From Rhizobium pisi (lineage in GTDB: Bacteria; Pseudomonadota; Alphaproteobacteria; Rhizobiales; Rhizobiaceae), in NCBI RefSeq assembly GCF_003938655.1, contig NZ_RJJT01000031.1:1-63350 (forward strand): DNA of 63,350 nt, read 5' to 3'. How positions within the stretch are numbered: position 1 is the first letter of the stretch; every line of letters starts with the position of its first letter. The notes under the pieces are model-generated. The model saw only the letters and a program-made list of their open reading frames with translations. It did not search any database and was not told the origin of the DNA. A program made the translations under genes and the position numbers. This document shows, one piece after another, positions 55,201-63,350 of the stretch.

Positions 55201-55762
55201 CGGGAATATCGACGCGCGGACGCGACGAACCGACCAGCTTGTAGTCCGAGGCCGGTTTCAGGACCGCGTACTTGTCGATCGACAGCCTGGTGTGGCTGCC
55301 GGCGACAATGTCGCCGAAGCTCAACTGCCAGTTCTCGCCGCCGTCGGCGCGGATGATACCGTCTTCCAGCCTCAGCCGCTCAAGCGGCACGCCGACCTTC
55401 TCGGCTGCCTTGGCCAGCAGATGATGGCGGGCGGTGGCGGCGGCCTGCCGCAGCGGCACCGCGGTGATCTGGATCGTTTCGCTGGCGATGGTCGCGCCCT
55501 GGTTGGGTGCGGCGGAGGTGGTGCCGAGCACCATGTCCACATGCTCGAACGGCACGCTGAGTTCCTCGGCGACGATTTGCGCCAGGGAAGTGCGGATGCC
55601 TGTCCCGAGATCGACGTGGCCGTTGAAGGCGGTCACACAGCTATCGGCGTCCACCGCGATATAGAGTTCCGCGGCATCGCCGAGCAGTGCATCGTTGACG
55701 ATCAGCAGCGTGTCGGCGGCCGACATATAGGCCGATTTCGGCATTTGGCGGTTATCGGTCAC
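52220..55762 (-). CDS. nicB: nicotinate hydroxylase large subunit (Mo domain + three cytochrome c domains)
   Basis: An 1180-residue subunit matching NicB in length and domain order. The first ~730 residues are the molybdenum-binding part: GHVDLGTGIRTSLAQIVAEE, GATIASETIQITAVPLRQAA and the catalytic Glu in PPLGVGESASVPSASAIANA. A hydrophobic segment (WWNIGLSAVGAVAALSGIVT) follows, then three haem motifs CNVCH, CSACH and CATCH. It hydroxylates nicotinate at C6 with water and passes electrons through Fe-S and haems to the respiratory chain. The start is GTG after AAGGAGG, overlapping the nicA stop (GTGA). Confidence 0.93.
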   Translation of the reverse strand: MTDNRQMPKSAYMSAADTLLIVNDALLGDAAELYIAVDADSCVTAFNGHVDLGTGIRTSLAQIVAEELSVPFEHVDMVLGTTSAAPNQGATIASETIQITAVPLRQAAATARHHLLAKAAEKVGVPLERLRLEDGIIRADGGENWQLSFGDIVAGSHTRLSIDKYAVLKPASDYKLVGSSRPRVDIPEKATGRWTYVHDVRVPGMLHGRVVRPPYAGFDHGDHVGNSLISIDEASVAHIRGLVGVVAIGDFVGVVATREEIAVEAAKSLKVVWRAPPEWPDLNAPEKALRANPSTARKLADLGNVDMALAGSAQPMNRTYVWPYQMHGSIGPSCAVADYNEGGLTVWSGTQNPFPMRRDLALLLDMPEELIRVERLEAAGCYGRNCADDVTADAALLSRAVKAPVRVQLTREQEHAWEPKGAAQIMDVRGGLDLEGGPSAYDFETRYPSNLAPTLPLILTGKVPPVSDVVQMGDRTAIPPYAYGNLRVTVHDMPPIARASWFRGVSAMPNTFAHECYVDELAAAAGVDPVEYRLRYLHDPRAIDLVNALAERANWVPHTTWGTLGGEGDLLYGRGFAYAVYIHGPFPGKAAAWAAWVADVAVNKKTGEIAVTKVTCAQDSGMMINPDGVRHQIHGNIIQSTSRVLKEKVEFSSTAVQSREWGGYPLITFPEVPAIDVLMVPRQDEPPLGVGESASVPSASAIANAVYDAIGIRFRELPLTPELVLAALNGKTDETPAAPVTKKRNWWNIGLSAVGAVAALSGIVTMASPWRPAIGTIQRPDANVYSAATIERGRLAAAAGACNVCHVGNDGTPFAGGRRFDTPFGAVYATNITPDTQSGIGAWSYPAFERAMREGVSRDGHHLYPAHPYTSFAGAEDADLQALYAYMMTQAPAAEKVPETKLKFPYSIRAMMAGWNALFLKAQPFKYVETRDAQWNRGAYLVETLGHCSACHTDRNVLGAEKSGSARLSGGFADGWEAPALNTFARGPVGWTADSFYDYLRTGHSRDHGSAAGPMAHVVEVMQPLPDSDIRAMATYLASLNEVPAGTKAQSEAAVAASEAARASAARISPKGERIFNGACATCHTGNSILSSLALNSNLHAAAPDNLIQAILNGVEAPAILAQTTGREAPEVMSMPAFRETLNEGQIKDLADYLRARFAPDKPAWTETTKAMQRVTAASH

Positions 55763-56298
55763 GGGGAGACCTCCTTCGCGGCTTTTGGCGAGACACCGTC
55801 GAGAGTGGAACGGCGCGCCCGCTCGACCTTGGCATAGGCGACGGCCCGCCTGACTGCGGCGAGTATTTCCATATGCGTTCCGCAACGGCAGAGGTGATGG
55901 CGCAGCGCCTCGCGAATCGCGTCTTCGTCGGGATCGGTATTGCGATTGAGCAGGGCTGCGGTGGCGATGATCATGCCGTTCAGGCAATATCCGCATTGAG
56001 CCGCGGCCTCGTCGATAAAGGCCGCCTGGACCGGATGCAGACGCTCGGGTGTCCCAAGGCCTTCAAGTGTGATGACACGTCGCGCGCCGACCGCACCGAG
56101 CGGCACCGTGCAGGACCGGACGGCACGGCCGTCTATGAGAACGGCGCAAGCACCGCATTCGCCGAGCCCGCAACCGTATTTCGGACCATTCAGGGAGAGA
56201 TCGTTTCTGAGGATATAGAGAAGTGGTGTTTCCGGGCTTGCTTCGACGCTCTCGACGGCGTCGTTCACATTCAAACTGAAGCAAACTGGCAGTGTCAA
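55759..56298 (-). CDS. nicA: nicotinate hydroxylase small subunit, 2Fe-2S
   Basis: A 179-residue iron-sulphur subunit. First cluster ligands lie in YGCGLGECGACAVLIDG, with a later RSC; second cluster ligands in QCGYCLNGMI and LCRCGTHMEI. The start is assigned to TTG (LTLPVCFSLNVND) with GGAGG 8 bases upstream; an ATG 93 bases earlier would add residues unlike the family. It carries electrons from the Mo centre of NicB. First gene of the leftward nic unit. Confidence 0.92.
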   Translation of the reverse strand: MTLPVCFSLNVNDAVESVEASPETPLLYILRNDLSLNGPKYGCGLGECGACAVLIDGRAVRSCTVPLGAVGARRVITLEGLGTPERLHPVQAAFIDEAAAQCGYCLNGMIIATAALLNRNTDPDEDAIREALRHHLCRCGTHMEILAAVRRAVAYAKVERARRSTLDGVSPKAAKEVSP

Positions 56299-56451
56299 AG
56301 CAGGCCCTCCGCGCCGGAGAACGAAACACAGACCACGCCTTTTTCTATCGGCCGAACCGCTACGCAGCAGACATCGCGCGGACGCCCACAAACCATAACG
56401 ATGCGACAGTCACCGACCCTTCGCATCTATTGCCCCTTTTATTTTATTAAG

Positions 56452-56465
56452 AAGTGTATACGCTT
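56452..56465. promoter_or_regulatory. NicR operator candidate, nicA side
   Basis: AAGTGTATACGCTT, a near-palindrome with core GTATAC, 154 bases before the nicA start. It matches the nicC-side site in the pattern AAGYGTATRCGCTW. Confidence 0.55.
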
Positions 56466-56580
56466 CATAATGACCAATGACAAGTCGGATTTCGCCGTTG
56501 TGATTTTGCTAGTATATTCAATTGCCGGGCAAATTTCTCCGCAATTTTGACGAAAATCAGGGCGTCGCTATTGCTATTTA

Positions 56581-56594
56581 AAGCGTATGCGCTA
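56581..56594. promoter_or_regulatory. NicR operator candidate, nicC side
   Basis: AAGCGTATGCGCTA, a near-palindrome 63 bases before the nicC start and the partner of the nicA-side site. Its placement suits repression of the nicCDEFXR transcript. Confidence 0.55.
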
Positions 56595-56656
56595 GAATTT
56601 TGGCAAGCGTCCAATCGTGGGAACAATGCGTCGAAAGACAGCTAAGAAGGATCGCC

Positions 56657-57793
56657 ATGTCTAACGGAAAAGAAAAGATCGCGATTATCGGCGCCGGCCT
56701 CGGTGGCGCCGTCGCGGGTGCGCTGCTCCAGCACGCGGGTTTTGAGGTCAACGTCTACGAACAAGCGCCGAGCTTCTCGCGCCTGGGCGCCGGCATCCAT
56801 ATGGGGCCGAACGTCCTGAAGATTTTCGAGCGCATCGGCGTCGACAAGAAGGTCATCAGCATCAGCAGCACACCGAGCCATTGGTTCAGCCGCGACGGCA
56901 TTACCGGCGAATACACCGCGCGGGTTCCGCTTGTGGGCTACGGCCAGACCTATTGCACCGTTCACCGTGGCGACTTGCAGGCCATTCAGTGCGATGCGCT
57001 GCAGCCGGGCACCTTGCACTTCGGCAAAAAGCTGGCCCGCCTCGACGACAACGGCACCGATGTGCTGATCGAATTCGAAGATGGAACCTCGGTGCGCGCA
57101 GATATCGTGATCGGCGCCGACGGTATCAATTCGCGCGTTCGCGAAACGCTGCTCGGCGCAGAAAAGCCGAATTACAGCGGCTGGGTCGGCCATCGCGCCC
57201 TAATCTCGTCCGACAAACTGAAGAAATACGACCTGACGTTTGAGGATTGCGTCAAGTGGTGGGGTCCGGACCGTCACATGATGGTCTACTACACGACGGC
57301 CCGCCGCGACGAATATTACTATGTCACCGGCGTTCCGCATCCGGCCTGGGAATTCGATTCGGCCTTCGTCGGCAGCAGCCGCGACGAGATGGCGGCGGCG
57401 TTTAAGGGTTATCATCCGATCATCCAGGCGCTGATCGAAAGCACCGATGAGGTGACGAAGTGGCCGCTGTTCAACCGTAACCCGCTGCCGCTCTGGAGCA
57501 AGGGCCGCCTCGTGCTGCTGGGCGATGCCTGCCATCCGATGAAGCCGCACATGGCGCAGGGTGCCGCCATGGCGATCGAAGACGCCGCGATGCTGACCCG
57601 CTGCCTGCAGGAAACCGGCATCAACGATTTCCGCACCGCTTTCGGACTTTATGAGACCAATCGCCGCGACCGCGCGACGCGTGTCCAGAGCGTTTCGAAC
57701 GCCAACACCTTCCTGCTCAAGCAGGAGGATCCCGCGTGGGTCTATGGCTACGACATCTATGCCGAGCCGCTGAAGAGCGAGACCGCAGCATGA
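56657..57793 (+). CDS. nicC: 6-hydroxynicotinate 3-monooxygenase
   Basis: A 378-residue FAD monooxygenase, close to the 382 residues of the Pseudomonas enzyme. It has the GxGxxG dinucleotide fold KIAIIGAGLGGAVAGALLQH, the DG motif VIGADGINSRVRETLL, and LVLLGDACHPMKPHMAQGAA binding FAD. It decarboxylates and hydroxylates 6-hydroxynicotinate to 2,5-dihydroxypyridine with NADH and O2. AAGAAGG precedes the ATG. It overlaps nicD by 4 bases and heads the rightward nic operon. Confidence 0.92.
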   Translation: MSNGKEKIAIIGAGLGGAVAGALLQHAGFEVNVYEQAPSFSRLGAGIHMGPNVLKIFERIGVDKKVISISSTPSHWFSRDGITGEYTARVPLVGYGQTYCTVHRGDLQAIQCDALQPGTLHFGKKLARLDDNGTDVLIEFEDGTSVRADIVIGADGINSRVRETLLGAEKPNYSGWVGHRALISSDKLKKYDLTFEDCVKWWGPDRHMMVYYTTARRDEYYYVTGVPHPAWEFDSAFVGSSRDEMAAAFKGYHPIIQALIESTDEVTKWPLFNRNPLPLWSKGRLVLLGDACHPMKPHMAQGAAMAIEDAAMLTRCLQETGINDFRTAFGLYETNRRDRATRVQSVSNANTFLLKQEDPAWVYGYDIYAEPLKSETAA

Positions 57794-58590
57794 GCGGCGG
57801 CGCGTTGTACGGGGCGAACGTCTTCGCCAACGGCATTCGGCAGCACTATCTGCGCTATGGCGGCTTTGGCTCTGCGGTCATCCTGATCCCTGGCATCACC
57901 AGCCCGGCGATCACATGGGGATTCGTCGCCGAGCGGTTAGCCGAGCGTTACGACGTCTACGTGCTCGACGTGCGCGGCCGCGGCCTGTCGTCGACGGGTC
58001 CCGACCTTGATTACGGCCTCAACGCGATGGCCGCCGACGTGGTCGGGTTCGCCACATCGCTCGAGCTTCCTGCCCCCGCCCTGCTCGGCCATTCGATGGG
58101 CGCGCGCATCGCCATCCGTGCCGCCGTTGCGGCGCCCGACGCGTTTTCGAGGCTCGCCCTGATCGATCCGCCGGTTTCTGGCCCCGGACGCCGCGTCTAC
58201 CCGAGCAAGCTACCTTGGTATGTCGACAGCATCCGCCTGGCGCTGAAGGGCATCGATGCGGAAGGTATGAGGGCGTTTTGCCCGACATGGACCGACGAAC
58301 AGCTGAAGCTGCGCGCCGAATGGCTGCATACCTGCTACGAGCCCGCCATCGTCACCGCCTTCGAGGACTTCCACAAGGACGATATCTTCCCGGATCTGCC
58401 GAAGCTCAAGCAGCCAGCGATGCTGATGGTGGCCGGCCGTGGAGGCGTGATCGAAACCGTGGACGAGGACGAGGCCCGCTCTCTGTATCCGGCGCTGGAA
58501 ATCACCCGGGTGCCCAATGCCGGGCACATGATCCCTTGGGATGATTTCGACGGCTTCTTTGCCGCGCTTGGGGATTTTCTCTCCCGTTGA
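57790..58590 (+). CDS. nicD: N-formylmaleamate deformylase
   Basis: A 266-residue alpha/beta hydrolase. The nucleophile elbow GHSMGAR gives S102, with D126 in RLALIDPPVS and H246 in PNAGHMIPW. These are one position off the triad reported for the Pseudomonas putida NicD (S101/D125/H245, from memory). It hydrolyses N-formylmaleamate to maleamate and formate. The ATG overlaps the nicC stop (ATGA). Confidence 0.92.
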   Translation: MSGGALYGANVFANGIRQHYLRYGGFGSAVILIPGITSPAITWGFVAERLAERYDVYVLDVRGRGLSSTGPDLDYGLNAMAADVVGFATSLELPAPALLGHSMGARIAIRAAVAAPDAFSRLALIDPPVSGPGRRVYPSKLPWYVDSIRLALKGIDAEGMRAFCPTWTDEQLKLRAEWLHTCYEPAIVTAFEDFHKDDIFPDLPKLKQPAMLMVAGRGGVIETVDEDEARSLYPALEITRVPNAGHMIPWDDFDGFFAALGDFLSR

Positions 58591-58664
58591 TTGAAACGGC
58601 GACGGATCGACCATCCACCGCCGTTTGTTTGACACTCGCTTTTGCAACGCAGAGGATTCCATCC

Positions 58665-59417
58665 GTGCAGAAATATTATCGTATCGGCCAGATCGTTCCG
58701 AGCTCCAACACAACGATGGAGACCGAAATTCCCGCCATGTTGACGGCGCGCCAGTCCATCCGCCCCGAGCGCTTCACCTTCCACTCCAGCCGCATGCGGA
58801 TGAAGAAAGTGGTCAAGGAAGAATTGGCAGCGATGGACGCCGAATCCGACCGTTGCGCCGTCGAGCTTTCCGACGCCCGCGTCGATGTTCTGGGATATGC
58901 TTGCCTTGTTGCCATCATGGCGATGGGCCTCGGCTATCACCGCCAGTCGGAGAAACGTCTGACGGGCCGCACTCAGGAAAACAACGCGAATATTCCCGTC
59001 GTTACCAGCGCCGGCGCGTTGATCGAGGGCCTGAAGGTGATGAAGGCAAAGAAGATCGCCGTCGTCGCACCCTATATGAAACCGTTGACCGAACTCGTGG
59101 TGAATTACATCCGGGAAGAGGGCTTCGAGGTCATGGATTGGCGGGCCCTTGAAATTCCTGACAATCTCGATGTCGCCCGCCACGATCCGGAAAATCTCCC
59201 GGCCATTGTCCAGACGCTCGATCTGTCGAACGTCGATGTCATCGTGCTGTCGGCCTGCGTGCAGATGCCGTCGCTGCCGGTGATTGCCAAGGTCGAGGCC
59301 ATGACCGGGAAGCCGGTTGTGACCGCCGCCGTGGCGACAACTTACTGCATGCTCAAGAAGCTCGGTCTGGAAGCAGTCGTGCCCGGCGCCGGCGCGCTTC
59401 TGTCCGGCGCATACTGA
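58665..59417 (+). CDS. nicE: maleate isomerase
   Basis: A 250-residue Asp/Glu-racemase-type enzyme, the same length as known NicE proteins. Two catalytic cysteines lie near residue 80 (VLGYACLVAIMAMG) and 198 (IVLSACVQMPSLP). The N-terminal RIGQIVPSSNTTMETEIPAM is characteristic. The start is GTG with AGAGGATTCC before it. It converts maleate to fumarate, the last step into central metabolism. Confidence 0.92.
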   Translation: MQKYYRIGQIVPSSNTTMETEIPAMLTARQSIRPERFTFHSSRMRMKKVVKEELAAMDAESDRCAVELSDARVDVLGYACLVAIMAMGLGYHRQSEKRLTGRTQENNANIPVVTSAGALIEGLKVMKAKKIAVVAPYMKPLTELVVNYIREEGFEVMDWRALEIPDNLDVARHDPENLPAIVQTLDLSNVDVIVLSACVQMPSLPVIAKVEAMTGKPVVTAAVATTYCMLKKLGLEAVVPGAGALLSGAY

Positions 59418-59430
59418 AGGGAGACCGATC

Positions 59431-60072
59431 ATGCAGAGCGCAGAAAGCAACTATCAGGGCGTCTGGGGCAACCGCATCGGCTTCGGCCAGCGCCTAGCCC
59501 TGCTCGTCATCGATTTCCTAAAGGGGTACACCACCGAGGGCGCGCCTCTCTACGCCCCGGGCGTGGTTGACGCAGTCGCGCAGACGCCGGCGCTCATCCA
59601 GGCCGCCCGCGACGCCGGCATCCCAGTCATCCATACGCGCATCCTCTATCTTGCGGAAAACTGCGCTGACGGCGGCATGTGGGTGAAGAAATCGCCCGTC
59701 ATGAAGGGAATGGTCGAAGGCAATGTGCTGGCCGAATTCTGCGACGGCGTCGCTCCGGAAAAAGGCGAACTTGTCATCGTCAAGCAATATGCCAGCGCCT
59801 TCTTCGGCACCAGCCTCGCCTCGCATCTGCATGCGCAGGGCATCGACACGGTCGTGTTAGCCGGCTGCTCGACCAGCGGGTGCATCCGTGCGAGCGCCGT
59901 CGATGCCGTGCAGCACGGCTTCCGGACCATTGTCGTGCGCGATTGCGTCGGCGACCGGCATCCCGACCCGCACAATGCCAACCTCTTCGACATCGACAGC
60001 AAGTATGGCGATGTCGTTTCGAGGGAGGAGGCGATCGCCGAAATTGCCAAGGTCAAGTCCGACTGTCCGTAA
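59431..60072 (+). CDS. nicF: maleamate amidohydrolase
   Basis: A 213-residue isochorismatase-family amidase with catalytic triad D28 (ALLVIDFLKG), K118 (LVIVKQYASAF) and C151 (GCSTSGCIRAS). It releases ammonia from maleamate to give maleate. GGGAGACC precedes the ATG, 13 bases after nicE. The same family as the hydrolase gene in the importer operon, but clearly a different member. Confidence 0.92.
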   Translation: MQSAESNYQGVWGNRIGFGQRLALLVIDFLKGYTTEGAPLYAPGVVDAVAQTPALIQAARDAGIPVIHTRILYLAENCADGGMWVKKSPVMKGMVEGNVLAEFCDGVAPEKGELVIVKQYASAFFGTSLASHLHAQGIDTVVLAGCSTSGCIRASAVDAVQHGFRTIVVRDCVGDRHPDPHNANLFDIDSKYGDVVSREEAIAEIAKVKSDCP

Positions 60073-60114
60073 CTTTACAAAACAGCCAAGCCTTCACAAG
60101 ATAGGGGAATGAGC

Positions 60115-61146
60115 ATGGATCAATTCAGCTTCACGGAAATCTGCCTGCATCAGTTGAAGATGTCGGGCGTTCACGAGGGAGAAAAACTCATTGTCCTTAC
60201 CCAGGGCAGCGAGCGCCTCGATTACGCCGACGCCTTCATGGCGGCGGGCATGCGTCTTGGCGCCAAGATGTATCACATGCGTTTGCCGCCGGTGCCGCCG
60301 GCAGGTGCATGGGCGGTCGGCCAGACAGGCCTTGCTGCCATGCCGGAAGCGGTAGAGGCCCTGAAGGCCGCCGACATGCTGATCGATTGCATCTTTCTAC
60401 TCTTCAGCCCGGAACAGATGGCGATCCAGGCGGCCGGCACGCGTATCCTGACCGCCGTGGAACCGCCGGAGATTCTGGCACGCATGCTGCCGACAAAGGA
60501 ACTGCGCGAGCGCGTTGAATTTGCCGGAGACCTGCTGTCCAAGGCGAAGGTGATGCGGATCACTTCTCCGCACGGCACAGATGTCACCTACAAGCTCAAC
60601 ACCTATCCTGCCATTACGGAATATGCGTGCACGGACGAGCCGGGCCGCTGGGATCATTGGCCGTCCGGCTTTGTCTTTACCGGTGGTGACGATGATGGCG
60701 TCGACGGTACAATCGTCGTTGCTCCGGGCGATATCCTGCTGCCGCAGAACATCTACGTGCGCGACCCGATCATCTATACGATCGAAAACGGTTGGATCAC
60801 CGACATTCGCGGCGGTCTCGATGCCGAGCTGGTCAAATCCTACATGGCAGGTTTCAGCGACCCGCGTGGCATGGGCATGAGCCATGTCGGCTGGGGCCTT
60901 AATCAGAACGCTAAGTGGCATCGAATGGTGCCCGGCGAATTCCCCGGAGGCATGGGCATGGAGGCACGCTCCTTCTACGGCAACGTCATGTTCTCCACCG
61001 GCCCCAACAACGAGCTCGGCGGCCCGAACGACACCGCCTGCCATCTGGACATCCCGATGCGCGGTTGCTCGCTGTTCCTCGACGATGAACCGATGGTTCT
61101 GGATGGCGACATCGCCGTTAAGGAAATGAAGTACAACTTCAAATAA
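60115..61146 (+). CDS. nicX: 2,5-dihydroxypyridine 5,6-dioxygenase
   Basis: A 343-residue extradiol-type ring-cleaving dioxygenase. It shares with Pseudomonas NicX the blocks RILTAVEPPEILARMLPT, GRWDHWPSGFVF, MGMSHVGWGLNQ, FYGNVMFSTGPNNELGG and TACHLDIPMRGC, the last with the His and Asp iron ligands. It opens 2,5-dihydroxypyridine to N-formylmaleamate using O2 and Fe(II). Of two nearby ATGs the second has the better distance from AGGGGA. A strong hairpin follows the gene. Confidence 0.93.
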   Translation: MDQFSFTEICLHQLKMSGVHEGEKLIVLTQGSERLDYADAFMAAGMRLGAKMYHMRLPPVPPAGAWAVGQTGLAAMPEAVEALKAADMLIDCIFLLFSPEQMAIQAAGTRILTAVEPPEILARMLPTKELRERVEFAGDLLSKAKVMRITSPHGTDVTYKLNTYPAITEYACTDEPGRWDHWPSGFVFTGGDDDGVDGTIVVAPGDILLPQNIYVRDPIIYTIENGWITDIRGGLDAELVKSYMAGFSDPRGMGMSHVGWGLNQNAKWHRMVPGEFPGGMGMEARSFYGNVMFSTGPNNELGGPNDTACHLDIPMRGCSLFLDDEPMVLDGDIAVKEMKYNFK

Positions 61147-61160
61147 CCGAAATAGCCAAG

Positions 61161-61188
61161 CCGCTCCGCGTGCAATCGCGCGGAGCGG
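61161..61188 (+). terminator. hairpin after nicX
   Basis: The stem CCGCTCCGCG/CGCGGAGCGG (10 perfect pairs) has an 8-base loop, 14 bases after the nicX stop. No T-run follows, so it may weaken rather than stop transcription into nicR. Confidence 0.55.
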
Positions 61189-61291
61189 GTGCGGCTCGAG
61201 ACGCCTTGACCAGCGCAACCTGCTGTGATGTTTCCTGCAGTCCGCGCCGCATTCGCGCCAAAGAGCCGCAAACCGATGGATCACACCGACG

Positions 61292-61774
61292 ATGACCGCA
61301 AAAGACACCGAAGACCTGCCCGAAGCGCCGGCGCCTCAGAATGGCTACCACGTCACGGAGCAAGTCGGGCATCTGCTGCGCAAGGCCTATCAGCGTCATC
61401 TGTCGATTTTCCAGACCAATGCCAGTGATCCAGACCTGACATCGGTGCAGTTTGTGACGCTGTGCGCGCTGCATGACCTCGGTCCCAGTTCACAGGTCGA
61501 ACTTGTCAAGGCCACCTCCGTCGACCAGGCGACCATCCGTGGCATCGTCGAGCGGCTGAAGGCCCGCGGACTGATCGATCTCTCCAAGGACGAGGCCGAC
61601 GGCCGCAAGGTGGTGATCTCCCTGCTGCCCAAGGGCGAAGCCCTGCTGCAGGACATGTATCCGCAAGCCTATCTTATCAGCGAAAAGACCGTCGCGCGTC
61701 TCAACCCGGCGGAGCGCATAGCGTTGTTGTATCTCCTGCGCAAGATCGCCGACGATGAGACTGGAGAACAGTAG
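61292..61774 (+). CDS. nicR: MarR-family nicotinate regulator
   Basis: A 160-residue winged-helix protein. HVTEQVGHLLRKAYQRHLSI and TSVQFVTLCALHDLGPSSQV precede the recognition helix VDQATIRGIVERLKARGLID and the wing DEADGRKVVISLLPKGEALL. The product and its last place in the nic operon match NicR, which represses nic genes until 6-hydroxynicotinate binds. A paralogue lies 19 kb to the left. It may use the AAGYGTATRCGCTW sites between nicA and nicC. Confidence 0.88.
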   Translation: MTAKDTEDLPEAPAPQNGYHVTEQVGHLLRKAYQRHLSIFQTNASDPDLTSVQFVTLCALHDLGPSSQVELVKATSVDQATIRGIVERLKARGLIDLSKDEADGRKVVISLLPKGEALLQDMYPQAYLISEKTVARLNPAERIALLYLLRKIADDETGEQ

Positions 61775-61923
61775 GTGTTGATGGGGTACCTGCGGCCTTG
61801 AAGGGATGCGAAGTAGGGCGCTGTTCAACGAGCTAAGTGACTGATAATTCTGACTTTGAGGCATAACGCGCTATTATGGGACTTAAAGACGATTTAAGAG
61901 CACGCCGATGGTGTCACTTCCAT

Positions 61924-63350
<1,427 letters not shown>

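Larger units (their letters stand above)
56299..56656. other. divergent nicA / nicC promoter region
   Basis: About 358 bases between the divergent starts, AT-rich relative to the surroundings. It holds two related palindromes, one on the nicA side and one on the nicC side, and is the natural place for NicR control. Confidence 0.65.

Noticed and set aside
54149..55837. Long plus-strand open frame (562 codons) opposite nicB
   Set aside because: It is a high-GC shadow of nicB, which has full homology and catalytic motifs. The antisense frame has no recognisable domains or ribosome site.

Overview
The window looks like chromosomal DNA of a Rhizobium species (R. leguminosarum/etli group). Supporting signs are the alphaproteobacterial small-protein families (DUF3768, DUF892, IalB-like), an acetyl-CoA synthetase with rhizobial character at the right edge, high GC with strongly GC-biased third positions, and abundant ABC importers and plant-compound catabolism.

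Left part (1-14 kb, minus strand): the 5' end of an IS3-type transposase gene, then a two-partner secretion / contact-dependent inhibition locus in the order ialB-like, tpsB (outer-membrane transporter), a ~3260-residue CdiA-like haemagglutinin with a C-terminal PD-(D/E)XK-like nuclease candidate, a probable immunity gene overlapping or abutting the toxin 3' end, and two further small genes. The same 23/28-identical element lies upstream of both cdiA and ialB.

Middle part (14.7-38.5 kb): DUF3768, tRNA-Arg(TCT), small hypothetical genes, an AI-2E-family permease with a tiny Ser/Gly/Lys-rich gene upstream, a DUF892 stress gene, a one-domain response regulator, a ribose-type ABC importer, and regulator/oxidoreductase pairs (AraC/epimerase, LysR/SDR+NTF2-like). 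This stretch is full of broken genes: GMC oxidoreductase, PepSY-like, BON, glycine-zipper, Fic, trypsin-like protease, LysE, alpha/beta hydrolase, integrase, and a MobA-like molybdopterin nucleotidyltransferase. Very long intact genes on both sides argue against general sequencing error.

Right part (37-61.8 kb): a complete aerobic nicotinate degradation set. nicA-nicB (Mo/Fe-S/three-haem nicotinate hydroxylase) diverge from nicC-nicD-nicE-nicF-nicX-nicR. These would convert nicotinate through 6-hydroxynicotinate, 2,5-dihydroxypyridine, N-formylmaleamate, maleamate and maleate to fumarate. Directly downstream of nicB, in the same direction, come a GH106-like and a GH63-like glycosidase. After a promoter gap there is a second run: a Pot-type ABC importer (binding protein, two permeases, ATPase), a cysteine hydrolase, a second NicR-like MarR regulator, a GH3 beta-glycosidase, split xdhC, and the broken MobA-like gene. 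Genes in this run overlap or are closely spaced. The two MarR paralogues each seem to have a pair of related palindromes in the nearest promoter gap (GTATAC/GTATGC cores). My inference is that this is a combined locus for importing and deglycosylating a plant pyridine (for example a nicotinate glycoside) and feeding it into the nic pathway, with Mo-hydroxylase maturation genes in the same run. The window closes with acs, which has an internal, frame-breaking deletion.
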